Assembly: GCA_042095835.1 (NCBI GenBank) | Contig: JBELML010000032.1 | Span: 1-47,711, forward strand | Direction of reading: 5' to 3' | DNA from: DATFKA01 sp042095835 | GTDB lineage: Bacteria; Bacteroidota; Bacteroidia; Chitinophagales; Saprospiraceae | Length of the DNA: 47,711 bases | Shown: piece after piece, positions 9,028 to 16,659 of the stretch | Position numbering within the stretch: position 1 is the stretch's first letter | Layout: each line of letters starts with the position of its first letter | Notes under the pieces: model-generated | What the model saw: only the letters and a program-made list of their open reading frames with translations | Told to the model about the DNA's origin: nothing | The model's database searches: none | Made by a program: the position numbers and the translations under genes

Positions 9028-9474
9028 ATGATTCAAAGAATTCAAACCCTATTTCTCTTATTGGCCGCTGGATCAATGGGAGCATTAGCGGCAGTACCTT
9101 TTTTCTCCGTGCCAAAAGATGCAGGCTATGCAGAAGTCAGTGTCTTAGGAGACCAAATTTTTAATATTCAGGACCATACAGGATTGCTGGTACTTTTCTT
9201 GGCAGCAGGAGGATTGGCTCTGATTAGTATATTCCTTTTTAAGAATAGGAAATTACAAAGTAGAATTTCTATGGTGGCCCTCTTGTTGATATTTGGAGGA
9301 CTGGGCTTTGCTACAGGTATTTTACAAAAGGCGGGCGTATTTGAGATTGGCCAACTTGATATGCAAGCAGGAATTGCTTTACCCCTTGTAGGGATTATCC
9401 TGCTCATTTTGGCTAATGTTTATATCCGAAAGGATGATGCCTTAGTTGAATCTTCTTATAGTAGATTGCGCTAA
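9028..9474 (+). CDS. DUF4293 family membrane protein
   Basis: A 148-residue protein with four hydrophobic segments (about 5-26, 52-72, 80-100, 115-131) and the family's N-terminal 'MIQRIQTLFLLLA'. The family is a small inner-membrane protein found almost only in Bacteroidota; its role is unknown. It is monocistronic, with its own promoter match and a strong terminator just behind the stop. The start is fixed by the conserved N-terminus. Confidence 0.8.
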   Translation: MIQRIQTLFLLLAAGSMGALAAVPFFSVPKDAGYAEVSVLGDQIFNIQDHTGLLVLFLAAGGLALISIFLFKNRKLQSRISMVALLLIFGGLGFATGILQKAGVFEIGQLDMQAGIALPLVGIILLILANVYIRKDDALVESSYSRLR

Positions 9475-9491
9475 CCTGGCACCTGATACAG

Positions 9492-9525
9492 AAAAAGGCA
9501 AAAACGTTGTTGTTTTTGCCTTTTT
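9492..9525 (+). terminator. Rho-independent terminator
   Basis: A perfect 14-bp stem, AAAAAGGCAAAAAC with GTTTTTGCCTTTTT, around a 6-nt loop. It ends the DUF4293 transcript and, because it is symmetric with T runs on both sides, can also end the convergent ExbD operon. Confidence 0.85.
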
Positions 9526-9547
9526 AAAACGGAATTTAAGAAACCTA

Positions 9548-10015
9548 CTAATCTGGACTTTTCTTCGCAGAATAGTTGACCTTCAATTGGTTAGACTTTC
9601 TTAATTCTGTTTTGATATCTTGGACGATCCCCATGGTCACCTCTCCATCTACACGTAGAGAAGAAGTAATTTTAGGGCGCTTAGCTTCAGGTACTTTCAC
9701 TTTATGTCTTTCTAAGAATAAAGGAATCTCGTTGATATTAGCGAATTTATCGCCAAGCTGCATACGAGGTTTCGTACCATAAACATCGGCATATTTCTTT
9801 ACTGGTTTCCCTACATAAAGGTAGTTCACCAATGATTTCTCGTCCAATTTGGTAAGCTCGGAAGCAAACGGTGTCGACACGGCTACCATTAACTCAGAGT
9901 CCCGTAATACGGTAACTACCATAAAGAAGAAAAGCAACATAAATACGATATCGGGCAGCGAAGCTGTAGATATAGCAGGAGATGTTTTTCCTCTCTTTTT
10001 TGTAAATTTAGACAT
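9548..10015 (-). CDS. exbD: ExbD/TolR-family biopolymer transport protein (second copy)
   Basis: A 155-residue protein with one transmembrane helix (about 20-42) carrying the essential aspartate at D22 in 'LPDIVFMLLFFFMV', the residue that moves protons with ExbB. The periplasmic part contains 'ITSSLRVDGEVTMGIVQDIKTELRKSNQLKVNYSA', the usual ExbD/TolR ending. It is the last gene of an operon in the order exbB, small membrane gene, exbD, exbD. Two non-identical ExbD proteins beside one ExbB are common in Bacteroidota, and energise TonB-dependent transport. Confidence 0.9.
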   Translation of the reverse strand: MSKFTKKRGKTSPAISTASLPDIVFMLLFFFMVVTVLRDSELMVAVSTPFASELTKLDEKSLVNYLYVGKPVKKYADVYGTKPRMQLGDKFANINEIPLFLERHKVKVPEAKRPKITSSLRVDGEVTMGIVQDIKTELRKSNQLKVNYSAKKSPD

Positions 10016-10092
10016 ACCTTAGTTTTTTAGGTAGCATAAACTACCTTATGATTTGAAAATACGAAGTATTTTCCGACGATTAGACGATTCAA

Positions 10093-10647
10093 TTACTCTT
10101 CACCAAAGTTGGTAGGCTCTGCCTCAGAGATCACAAAAGGAATCTCTTCTCTAATAGACTTTCTCCAAGCTATAGGAAGATCATCGCTATAAGGAACAGA
10201 ATATTTTTTCATTGAAAGGTCGCTCCACAATTCATTGTAGGCTGCTTTCAACTCATTATAAACTGCTAAGTAGGTACCATACTCTGTACCACGGTCATTC
10301 TTGAGAGAGATAATTGCTTTGGTTGGCTTCTCTGCTAAATCGGGGCGATCATAAGGATTTGAAATAAACTCTTTCGCATTATCCTTTAAATCTTCGACAC
10401 GCATTAATTCACCGCGCACAAGCAACTGATTTTGAGCATTCACTAAAACCGAATAAACGTTCCGCTTATTCAATTTCGTAATGTCGGGCTCCTCTTCAGA
10501 CCATACTGGTAGCTTCACCGTAATACCTTTGTCCTCTACGATAGTGGTAGTAACAAGGAAGAAGATCAAAAGCAAGAAAGCAATGTCGGCCATAGAACCT
10601 GCATTAATTTCAGAGCTCATTCTATCTCTACTACTAGTTTTAGCCAT
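10093..10647 (-). CDS. exbD: ExbD/TolR-family biopolymer transport protein (first copy)
   Basis: A 184-residue ExbD paralogue. The conserved aspartate is D21 in 'MADIAFLLLIFFLV' of the single transmembrane helix. The periplasmic domain is longer than in the downstream copy and contains an extra loop around 'SNPYDRPDLAEKPTKAIIS'. It lies 77 bases upstream of the second ExbD on the same strand. Together with ExbB they form the proton-driven motor for TonB-dependent outer-membrane receptors. Confidence 0.9.
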   Translation of the reverse strand: MAKTSSRDRMSSEINAGSMADIAFLLLIFFLVTTTIVEDKGITVKLPVWSEEEPDITKLNKRNVYSVLVNAQNQLLVRGELMRVEDLKDNAKEFISNPYDRPDLAEKPTKAIISLKNDRGTEYGTYLAVYNELKAAYNELWSDLSMKKYSVPYSDDLPIAWRKSIREEIPFVISEAEPTNFGEE

Positions 10648-10766
10648 TCTACTAAATTTTGTTCCTCTTAAATTTCGTGGATTTTGAACGGTTTACCAAA
10701 AGATCAGCGTAAAAAATAACTATTGACCTATTTGGTAAACCGGCCACAAAATTCTTCTAGGAAGAA

Positions 10767-11237
10767 TTATTTAAAGAAATTAATAATTTCCGAGATCACG
10801 AACGCCGCAACAGCGATACCGATCAAGACGACAAGTGTCATGATTGATCCCCCAATGAACTTGAGGTTTCCGTCTGTAACACCAGCATCATCGGCAGCAG
10901 CCTGAATTGGAGCGATTTCATTGGTTAAATCCCCATTAGCTGTTGAATAGGCCACAAAAAAGATGACCAACAGCAGGGCAAATCCAAGGATCCCCTTCCA
11001 TGAAGTTTTAAAGGTTGAAATCACCTGGAACAAACCAAAGAGAATCATGGCAACGGCAGCAATAACAATCAATACGATTGTTGCTGTAATACCGAAGTTA
11101 AAGATATTGACATCCTGTGGATTCTCTGTGTCAATCAGGTTTGTATTAGGTATAACATTTACTAAGAATAAGATAGTAACTAAAAGACCTAATCCAAAAG
11201 CTAATGCTTGTCCGTTTTTAGATAAAAACTTATACAT
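10767..11237 (-). CDS. Four-helix membrane protein of the exb operon
   Basis: A 156-residue protein with hydrophobic segments at about residues 10-28, 48-70, 82-100 and 126-150, and a short acidic loop 'NEIAPIQAAADDAGVTDG' before the last helix. It sits between exbB and the first exbD, 20 bases from exbB, so it is almost certainly co-transcribed. I know no function for the family. Its position suggests an accessory subunit of the ExbB/D motor, which is inference. Confidence 0.7.
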   Translation of the reverse strand: MYKFLSKNGQALAFGLGLLVTILFLVNVIPNTNLIDTENPQDVNIFNFGITATIVLIVIAAVAMILFGLFQVISTFKTSWKGILGFALLLVIFFVAYSTANGDLTNEIAPIQAAADDAGVTDGNLKFIGGSIMTLVVLIGIAVAAFVISEIINFFK

Positions 11238-11257
11238 AATGATTAGATTCTTTTAAA

Positions 11258-12085
11258 TTATTTACCAAATACGTTGTTTTCAGCCATGATATCTACCAAT
11301 GCGATAGATGCATCTTCCATTTTGTTAACGATACCGTCAATCTTATTAACGATGTAGTTATAGAAAATTTGAAGGATGATCGCAGAGATTAGACCAAATA
11401 CCGTAGTCAAAAGTGCTACTTTAATACCACCTGCTACTACAGAAGGAGAAAGGTCACCTACAGCTTGGATACGGTCGAATGCCTGAATCATACCAATTAC
11501 CGTACCCATGAAACCAAGCATCGGTGCGATAGCAATAAATAAAGAGATCCATACTAGTCCACGCTCAAGAAGACCCATTTGTACACCACCGTAAGCAACG
11601 ATAGCTTTTTCAACAGCCTCAGGACCACTATCCGCATTTTTTAATCCTTCATAAAGGATACTGGCGGTAGGACCAGGAGTTGACTTACAAACTTCTTTGG
11701 CACCTTCTAGGTTACCAGACTTCAACTCATCGTCGATACGAGCCAACAGCTTGTCGGTATTCGTAGTTGCAATGTTTAAAGTAATGATACGCTCAATACA
11801 GAATGCTAGACCCAAGATCAAACAAACTAATACAAAGCTCATGAACTTCCAGTCTCCATCAATGAAGTATTTCTTCAATACTTGGAAACCTGAAAGCTGC
11901 TCAGGCTCATCTGCAGTCGTTACTGGTGCAGGAGCGGCTTGTTCCTCAGCTGGCGCAGCTGCTTCTTCGGTAGCAGTAGTATCAGCTTCCTCAGTAGCAG
12001 TAGAATCCTGTGCGTAGGCGATATTTGCAGTTGTTACTGTCAAACTGAAAACAAGCAATAGTGCTAACAATTTACGCATAGTCAA
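11258..12085 (-). CDS. exbB: MotA/TolQ/ExbB proton channel protein
   Basis: A 275-residue protein. After a signal-like N-terminus comes a low-complexity Ala/Glu/Thr stretch (about 26-62, with repeated 'ATEEA'), then the ExbB core: a transmembrane helix at about 80-97, 'AFCIERIITLN', the cytoplasmic domain, and the conserved 'LVWISLFIAIAPMLGFMGTVIGMI' and 'VALLTTVFGLISAIILQIFYNYI' helices. It is the channel stator of the ExbB/ExbD complex. The start may be 12085 or the second ATG at 12079. It is the first gene of the four-gene operon, 53 bases behind the tRNA gene on the same strand. Confidence 0.9.
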   Translation of the reverse strand: MTMRKLLALLLVFSLTVTTANIAYAQDSTATEEADTTATEEAAAPAEEQAAPAPVTTADEPEQLSGFQVLKKYFIDGDWKFMSFVLVCLILGLAFCIERIITLNIATTNTDKLLARIDDELKSGNLEGAKEVCKSTPGPTASILYEGLKNADSGPEAVEKAIVAYGGVQMGLLERGLVWISLFIAIAPMLGFMGTVIGMIQAFDRIQAVGDLSPSVVAGGIKVALLTTVFGLISAIILQIFYNYIVNKIDGIVNKMEDASIALVDIMAENNVFGK

Positions 12086-12138
12086 TAAGGTTTTTACGAT
12101 TGTTTTAAAGTTAATTAACGATTAATTTTTCATTAATG

Positions 12139-12225
12139 CGGAGAGGAAGGGATTCGAACCCCCGATACCCTTCCGGGTATACACGCTTTCCAGGCGTGCC
12201 TCTTCAACCACTCGAGCACCTCTCC
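12139..12225 (-). tRNA. tRNA-Ser (GGA)
   Basis: On the minus strand a complete class II tRNA can be folded: acceptor stem GGAGAGG/CCTCTCC, D arm, anticodon stem CACGC/GCGTG around loop CTGGAAA (anticodon GGA), a long variable arm TACCC/GGGTA, and a T arm with GGTTCGAATCC. The discriminator is G. The 3' CCA is not encoded, as is usual in this phylum. It reads UCC/UCU codons. Confidence 0.93.
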
Positions 12226-12486
12226 AAAGTGCTATTTCGTGCCTACTCAATTCAAAAGGCGCAAGGCAAAGAAAGCTATTTTTTTTGTACTATTCTAAGC
12301 AAAGAAACTAATAATTGTCGGCTATTAATTTTGCGAAGCAAAAGAGGGCCAAACTATAATTACTCGTTTTAGACTTGAGCAAAAATAACTATTAACCTAT
12401 TTTTAACAAGTTTTAGACCAGATAAAATTCAAAAAAGCCAGATATATCAATGCTTTTTAACCAAATCGCCCAGGCAATCCCGCCTT
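12226..12486. other. Intergenic region, nothing recognised
   Basis: This AT-rich gap lies between tatD and the tRNA and should hold the tRNA promoter on the minus strand. I see no gene, repeat or strong hairpin. Confidence 0.5.
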
Positions 12487-13281
12487 TTAGTCCTTTGTTT
12501 GCTCGGGTTTGTAGGCACTTTTAAATACCTGTTGGGCATTATAGGTGGTGATTTGAGCAACCTCTTCGAGCGTTTTATTTTTAACCCTTGCTAGTTTTTC
12601 GGCAATATTTAAGACATAGCCGCTCTCATTTCTTTTTCCTCGAAAGGGTGTCGGTGCTAAATAGGGCGAATCTGTTTCCAAGACGATGTGCTCCAAAGCA
12701 ACCTCTTCCATCGTTTTATCGAGGCCAGATTTCTTAAAGGTTAGTACCCCTCCTATTCCTAGATAAAATCCTAGATCAATGATTTTCTTGGCCTGCTCCA
12801 CAGTACCTCCAAAACAATGAAATATTCCCCACAAGCGCTCATCTTTGACCTTTTGCAATAAGTCAATCACTATATCTGTAGATTCTCTGGAGTGTATTAC
12901 AATTGGTAGGCCCCTATCCTTGGCCCAATCAATCTGTATATTAAAAGCAGCTTTCTGCTGCTCAAAAAACGTTTTGTCCCAATATAGATCTATACCAATC
13001 TCTCCAACTGCAAAGTATTCGTGCTGATCTAGCAAGCCCTGCAAATTGGACAACTCCTCCTTCCAATTTTCTTTGACCGAACAAGGATGCAGCCCCAGCA
13101 TTGGGTAACAAGTACCAGGATAGTCTTTTTCCATCTGCAGCATTACTTCCACAGTACTACTATCAATATTGGGAAGAAAAAACTGTCCAATACCATTCTT
13201 TATAGCTCGTTGGATGACCTCCTGCCGATCTTCATCAAACTGAGGCAAGTATAAATGGGTATGCGTATCAATCAACTTCAT
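12487..13281 (-). CDS. tatD: TatD-family metal-dependent hydrolase
   Basis: The start at 13281 places 'MKLIDTHTHLYL' at the N-terminus, as in the family; the longer frame adds seven unlikely residues. Metal ligands and motifs are all present: 'DTHTHLY', 'GEIGIDLYWD', 'VIHSRES', 'FHCFGGT', 'LETDSPYLAP'. About 264 residues, normal length. TatD proteins are cytoplasmic TIM-barrel nucleases acting in DNA repair and turnover. The gene is divergent from the RNase H gene with a short shared promoter region. Confidence 0.92.
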   Translation of the reverse strand: MKLIDTHTHLYLPQFDEDRQEVIQRAIKNGIGQFFLPNIDSSTVEVMLQMEKDYPGTCYPMLGLHPCSVKENWKEELSNLQGLLDQHEYFAVGEIGIDLYWDKTFFEQQKAAFNIQIDWAKDRGLPIVIHSRESTDIVIDLLQKVKDERLWGIFHCFGGTVEQAKKIIDLGFYLGIGGVLTFKKSGLDKTMEEVALEHIVLETDSPYLAPTPFRGKRNESGYVLNIAEKLARVKNKTLEEVAQITTYNAQQVFKSAYKPEQTKD

Positions 13282-13342
13282 GACCATTTCAATTTGCCGC
13301 AAATGTAAAGAAGATATCCAATCAAAAAGATTCTTTTTTGGT

Positions 13343-13350
13343 TACTTTTG
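13343..13350 (+). promoter_or_regulatory. -7 promoter box of the RNase H gene
   Basis: TACTTTTG fits the Bacteroidota -7 consensus and lies 31 bases before the start codon. No good -33 box is seen. Confidence 0.35.
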
Positions 13351-13381
13351 GCGCACGAAGACATATAAATAATTGATTTAG

Positions 13382-14008
13382 ATGGCAAAGAAGAAAAAGT
13401 ACTATGTAGTTTGGCATGGAGTGACCCCAGGAATCTATGATTCTTGGAATGCCTGTCAAGCACAAATTAAAGGCTTTCCTGGAGCAAAATACAAATCCTA
13501 TACTAGCAGACAAGAGGCAGAATCGGCCTATCAAAGTGGACCCGAGTTTAGTAGTGCCAAGTCCAAAACAAAAGCTACCGTCCCCTTAGATTTTGAAAAA
13601 GACATCGTTTGGGAGAGCATCTCTGTTGATGCTGCTTGTAGTGGCAATCCTGGTGTGATGGAATATCAAGGTGTTGATACCAAAACGAAAGTGCAAATCT
13701 TCCATAAGAAATTTCCGCTGGGTACTAATAACATAGGAGAGTTTCTTGCTTTGGTCCATGGTATTGCCCTATTGAAACAGGAAGGACGACCAAAACATCC
13801 TATATATACAGACTCAAAGATTGCGAAAGGCTGGGTACATGCTAAAAAGTGTAGGACCAAACTCGTCCGGAACGCAAAAACAGCAGAACTCTATAGGATA
13901 ATTGGCAGAGCAGAAAAGTGGCTCCAAAATAACAGCTTTGAAAATCCTATTCTTAAATGGGAAACTAAGATTTGGGGCGAAATCCCTGCAGATTTTGGTA
14001 GAAAATAA
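13382..14008 (+). CDS. rnhA: Ribonuclease H with N-terminal viroplasmin domain
   Basis: A 208-residue protein with two domains. Residues about 1-45 form the viroplasmin/hybrid-binding domain ('KKYYVVWHGVTPGIYDSWNACQAQIKGFPGAKYKSYTSRQEA' region), which binds RNA:DNA duplexes. Residues about 75-205 are the RNase H fold with the catalytic acids in 'SVDAACSGNPG', 'NNIGEFLAL', 'YTDSKIA' and the C-terminal 'WGEIPADFGRK'. It removes RNA from RNA:DNA hybrids. The start is fixed by the conserved basic N-terminus. It ends ten bases before the convergent def gene. Confidence 0.92.
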   Translation: MAKKKKYYVVWHGVTPGIYDSWNACQAQIKGFPGAKYKSYTSRQEAESAYQSGPEFSSAKSKTKATVPLDFEKDIVWESISVDAACSGNPGVMEYQGVDTKTKVQIFHKKFPLGTNNIGEFLALVHGIALLKQEGRPKHPIYTDSKIAKGWVHAKKCRTKLVRNAKTAELYRIIGRAEKWLQNNSFENPILKWETKIWGEIPADFGRK

Positions 14009-14017
14009 TAGCCCGTT

Positions 14018-14581
14018 CTATTTTTTGTAAAAAACCATCTCATAACTTGGCTTGGCTTTCCCCTTTCTGATGGACTCCAACTTACGCCTAATTAATTGTT
14101 TTTTAACTGGTTTGAGGTATTCTGTAAACAGCTTACCCTCAATGTGGTCATACTCGTGTTGAATAACTCGAGCATTCATCCCATCAAATTCTTCGATATG
14201 TTCTTCAAAAGCCTCATCAAAATACCTTAGTTTAATTTTGGCGGGACGATCTACTTCTCCGGATACATCAGGAATACTGAGGCAGCCTTCTTCATAGGTC
14301 CAATCGTCGCCCGTTTCTTCAATCTTTTCGGCATTGATAAACACTTTTTTGATTCCCTCTTCTTCATTTTCTTCTTCCTCACCGTTTAGTTGCGCTGTAT
14401 CGACCAAAAAAATACGGATAGATTTGCCAATCTGAGGTGCTGCCAGGCCAATTCCATCAGAATGCTTGAGGGTCTCCCACATATTCTTGATGAGCTTATC
14501 CAGGTGGGGATAATCTTTGGTAATGGGTTTAGCAACTCTTCTCAAAACCGGCTGTCCGTATGCATATATTGGTAAAACCAT
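14018..14581 (-). CDS. def: Peptide deformylase
   Basis: A 187-residue enzyme with the three diagnostic motifs: 'GIGLAAPQIG', 'EGCLSIPD' (metal-binding cysteine) and 'QHEYDHIEGKLF' (two metal histidines and the catalytic glutamate). It removes the formyl group from the first methionine of nascent proteins. An acidic insert 'NGEEEENEEEGIKK' after motif 1 is a small oddity also seen in related Bacteroidota. It is preceded by ruvX with a four-base gap, so the pair is one transcript. Confidence 0.95.
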   Translation of the reverse strand: MVLPIYAYGQPVLRRVAKPITKDYPHLDKLIKNMWETLKHSDGIGLAAPQIGKSIRIFLVDTAQLNGEEEENEEEGIKKVFINAEKIEETGDDWTYEEGCLSIPDVSGEVDRPAKIKLRYFDEAFEEHIEEFDGMNARVIQHEYDHIEGKLFTEYLKPVKKQLIRRKLESIRKGKAKPSYEMVFYKK

Positions 14582-14585
14582 AATC

Positions 14586-15047
14586 TTAATGGATATTCAT
14601 GAAATCTTGCAAAATTAACACTGCACTTACCTTATCAACAAGAGATTTGTCTCTTCGTTTCTTTTTTTTGACGCCACTTTTACGAATAATCTCCTTTGCT
14701 TCTTCAGAGGTATAGCGCTCATCCTGCAAATAAACGGGAATATCTGGATATTTTTTTTCGAGATAGGTTTTAAATTCGATGACTAGGTGATGGATTTGGG
14801 CTGGATTCCCATCGGGGTACAATGGCTCACCAAGAACAAAAGATTCAACTTGTTCTTGAAACAGATAAGTATCTATAAAGTCTTTCAGTTTTTCTGTGGA
14901 GACCGTATCGAGACCAGTGGCAATAATTTGAAGTGGATCAGTGACGGCAAGGCCAGTTCGTTTGGTACCGTAGTCGATCGCAAAGATTCTTCCCAATAGA
15001 GCGTGCTTAAAATAAAAAAAGTTGTCTAGTAAGTGCAATAGATACAC
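14586..15047 (-). CDS. ruvX: Holliday junction resolvase RuvX (YqgF)
   Basis: The YqgF fold is clear: 'IFAIDYGTKRTGLAVTDP' with the first catalytic aspartate, 'FVLGEPLYPDGN', 'DERYTSEEA' and the C-terminal 'DKVSAVLILQDF' aspartate. The enzyme acts in rRNA processing and/or resolution of recombination intermediates. The start is uncertain: the ATG at 15047 adds 17 residues not usual for the family, while a TTG at 14996 would start right before 'GRIFAIDYG'. It forms an operon with def. Confidence 0.9.
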   Translation of the reverse strand: MYLLHLLDNFFYFKHALLGRIFAIDYGTKRTGLAVTDPLQIIATGLDTVSTEKLKDFIDTYLFQEQVESFVLGEPLYPDGNPAQIHHLVIEFKTYLEKKYPDIPVYLQDERYTSEEAKEIIRKSGVKKKKRRDKSLVDKVSAVLILQDFMNIH

Positions 15048-15184
15048 TTACTGACAACCGTTTCCCCTTATTTAAAATACTAGAACGCTGTTCTGGTACA
15101 AAGAAAGACAAAATTGACAATAGTTCCAAATATATATTTGAAAACATTCCAAAATACATCGAAAAAAGGAATAAATAAGATTCA

Positions 15185-15216
15185 TAAAATAAAAAAGATC
15201 GCCTTTCGACGATCTT
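15185..15216 (-). terminator. Orphan intrinsic terminator
   Basis: On the minus strand, AAGATCG pairs with CGATCTT (15216-15195) around an 8-nt loop and is followed by TTTTTTATTTTA. The nearest minus-strand gene upstream ends 470 bases away, so the terminator may belong to a short untranslated transcript. Confidence 0.5.
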
Positions 15217-15393
15217 CATTAAATTAGAGAAAAACCACTTAAATAGAAGGAAGGTAATTTAAAAGAATTATCCCCTATAAATTTTCAAAAAAAGCGCTGC
15301 TTTTCTATATATTTTTAAATTGGTCTAAATTAAATTCTAGGGTGACAAAAATCATCTCTTTTTTTTACTTAGTAACAGTCAAAAAATAACTTT

Positions 15394-15553
15394 TCGATTT
15401 TGATGGAATCTTCCCGATCTATAAGTCGGGACAGGCTTGCTCCAATACGGCGTTAAAAAGCCTCGTTAATGCCCTGCATTGCCTACGTTTTTTGCCTTGT
15501 CTTGGCATAAATTTATCCCGGCCTTACGTCGGGAATCTTCTCGATCAAAATGC
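15394..15553. repeat. Structured intergenic repeat, copy B
   Basis: An imperfect palindrome of about 160 bp. Both ends carry ATTTTGAT followed by a hairpin of the form TCCCGA/TCGGGA (15412-15431 and 15516-15534). The core, read on the minus strand, has GGCAAAAAACGTA, a small AATGC/GCATT hairpin, then ATTAACGA, matching the core of copy A at 430-553. No coding content is seen. Confidence 0.55.
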
Positions 15554-15687
15554 GATACTTATTCTTTGTCCGTTACTTAAAAGCGCTGACCCGCTTCGAT
15601 TTTAATCGAAATACACCATTTTCTCAAAGAATTGCTACGTTCCTTTCTTTCTCTATACAACCTAAGGAATGGGGCAGCTACCCAATT

Positions 15688-16521
15688 TTAATAATCTAAC
15701 TGGTAGAGTTTATACTCTTTGATCACTTTGAGTAAGTTTTTGCTGTACTCATTTTGATTGGAATAATTCGTTTTTTCCAAGGCTTTCACCCAATCCATAT
15801 AGTCACTACCTACGGTGAGCAGCTTGGGATAATTTTCAATCAAATAGAGGCTATGTGCTCGCCAATTCGTTTGGGAATTATCAAATTGAATGCCTTTGAG
15901 CGGTCTTCCAAAATGATTATTATAATCTAGTGCATAGTCATGTGTACCTGCTCCACTAGCCAATATCGCTTGAGCCATTTTCAAACTGGCAGGTATCCCA
16001 AAACGCTGCATTTCTTGTTTAGCCATTGATTCATGCTCAAGGATATACTGCTCGACGTCCATATCTGTAATCCTGCGCGTCACCTTAGCCTTATTAGCCG
16101 CCTCTACCCTCTTTGTTTTTTTAGAAGTAAGGGCTGGAGCACTTGGTGTCAATGCCATCGAATGAGCCACTCCCACTTTCTCTAAAGGCGTAGAGCTAGT
16201 CTCTTCCTCCACACCTGGGTTTCCAGATAGATTAATCGTGAATTGAAAATCATTGCGCATTACCATTAAGATGGCAAAGCCCGCAACACCAATTTTCATC
16301 CATAGAATATTGGATTTAGAGAACCATGTTCTGGTAAATGAAAAGGCCAAATACTTGATTCCTATATATAGCTTCCACAATCCACTGAATAGTAAGTGCA
16401 AACCTGAAAAATTGCGAGCCTTGCTATTCTTAGCTCCATTATGGGCATGCTTCGTTTGAGCTCCATTTTGTGTCTTCGGATTGATGGTAATCCGGTGCTG
16501 ATTGTTTTGACTCCTTCTCAT
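15688..16521 (-). CDS. Glucosaminidase-like (GH73/FlgJ-type) membrane-anchored protein lacking the catalytic Glu
   Basis: A 277-residue protein: a basic N-terminus, one transmembrane segment (about 72-88), a linker, then a glucosaminidase domain (about 153-277) with 'FGIPASLKMAQAILASGAG', 'NNHFGRPLKG' and 'YMDWVKALEKTNYS', the family pattern for autolysins that cut peptidoglycan glycan strands. In that family the catalytic glutamate is the first residue of 'ESG'; here it is A188 ('LASGAG', codon GCT). The protein is therefore probably a binding rather than cutting version. It is divergent from the LexA-like repressor gene. Confidence 0.75.
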   Translation of the reverse strand: MRRSQNNQHRITINPKTQNGAQTKHAHNGAKNSKARNFSGLHLLFSGLWKLYIGIKYLAFSFTRTWFSKSNILWMKIGVAGFAILMVMRNDFQFTINLSGNPGVEEETSSTPLEKVGVAHSMALTPSAPALTSKKTKRVEAANKAKVTRRITDMDVEQYILEHESMAKQEMQRFGIPASLKMAQAILASGAGTHDYALDYNNHFGRPLKGIQFDNSQTNWRAHSLYLIENYPKLLTVGSDYMDWVKALEKTNYSNQNEYSKNLLKVIKEYKLYQLDY

Positions 16522-16605
16522 GATGACATTTTTTGAAAACTTTTGTATCTTTAGAATTCGATTTAATACAACTATATGTTTTTATCCTTTCTGTGACACT
16601 ACAAA

Positions 16606-16650
16606 TTTAAAACAAATAGTTGTTTAAAACAAATTTTTTTAAACAATTTT
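16606..16650. promoter_or_regulatory. Operator-like repeats ahead of the repressor gene
   Basis: TTTAAAACAAAT occurs twice as a direct repeat (16606-16617 and 16623-16634, 17 bp apart), the second as part of a near-palindrome TTGTTTAAAACAA, and a partial copy TTTAAACAA lies at about 16638. They sit in the 138-bp divergent gap just before the repressor start, where an autoregulatory operator is expected. Confidence 0.45.
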
Positions 16651-16659
16651 ATATAAAAA

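Larger units (their letters stand above)
15048..15687. other. 640-bp intergenic region with repeat copy B and an orphan terminator
   Basis: No gene is supported here. The left third is AT-rich and should hold the ruvX promoter. The rest contains a minus-strand terminator-like hairpin and an approximately 160-bp palindromic repeat, both listed separately. Confidence 0.5.

Noticed and set aside
12139..12225. tRNA-Ser as an integration site for a genomic island
   Set aside because: No integrase gene and no repeated tRNA 3' end are seen nearby; flanking genes are housekeeping.
12136..12372. A 78-codon plus-strand open frame over the tRNA gene
   Set aside because: It is the antisense reading of tRNA-Ser and its flank; no protein features.
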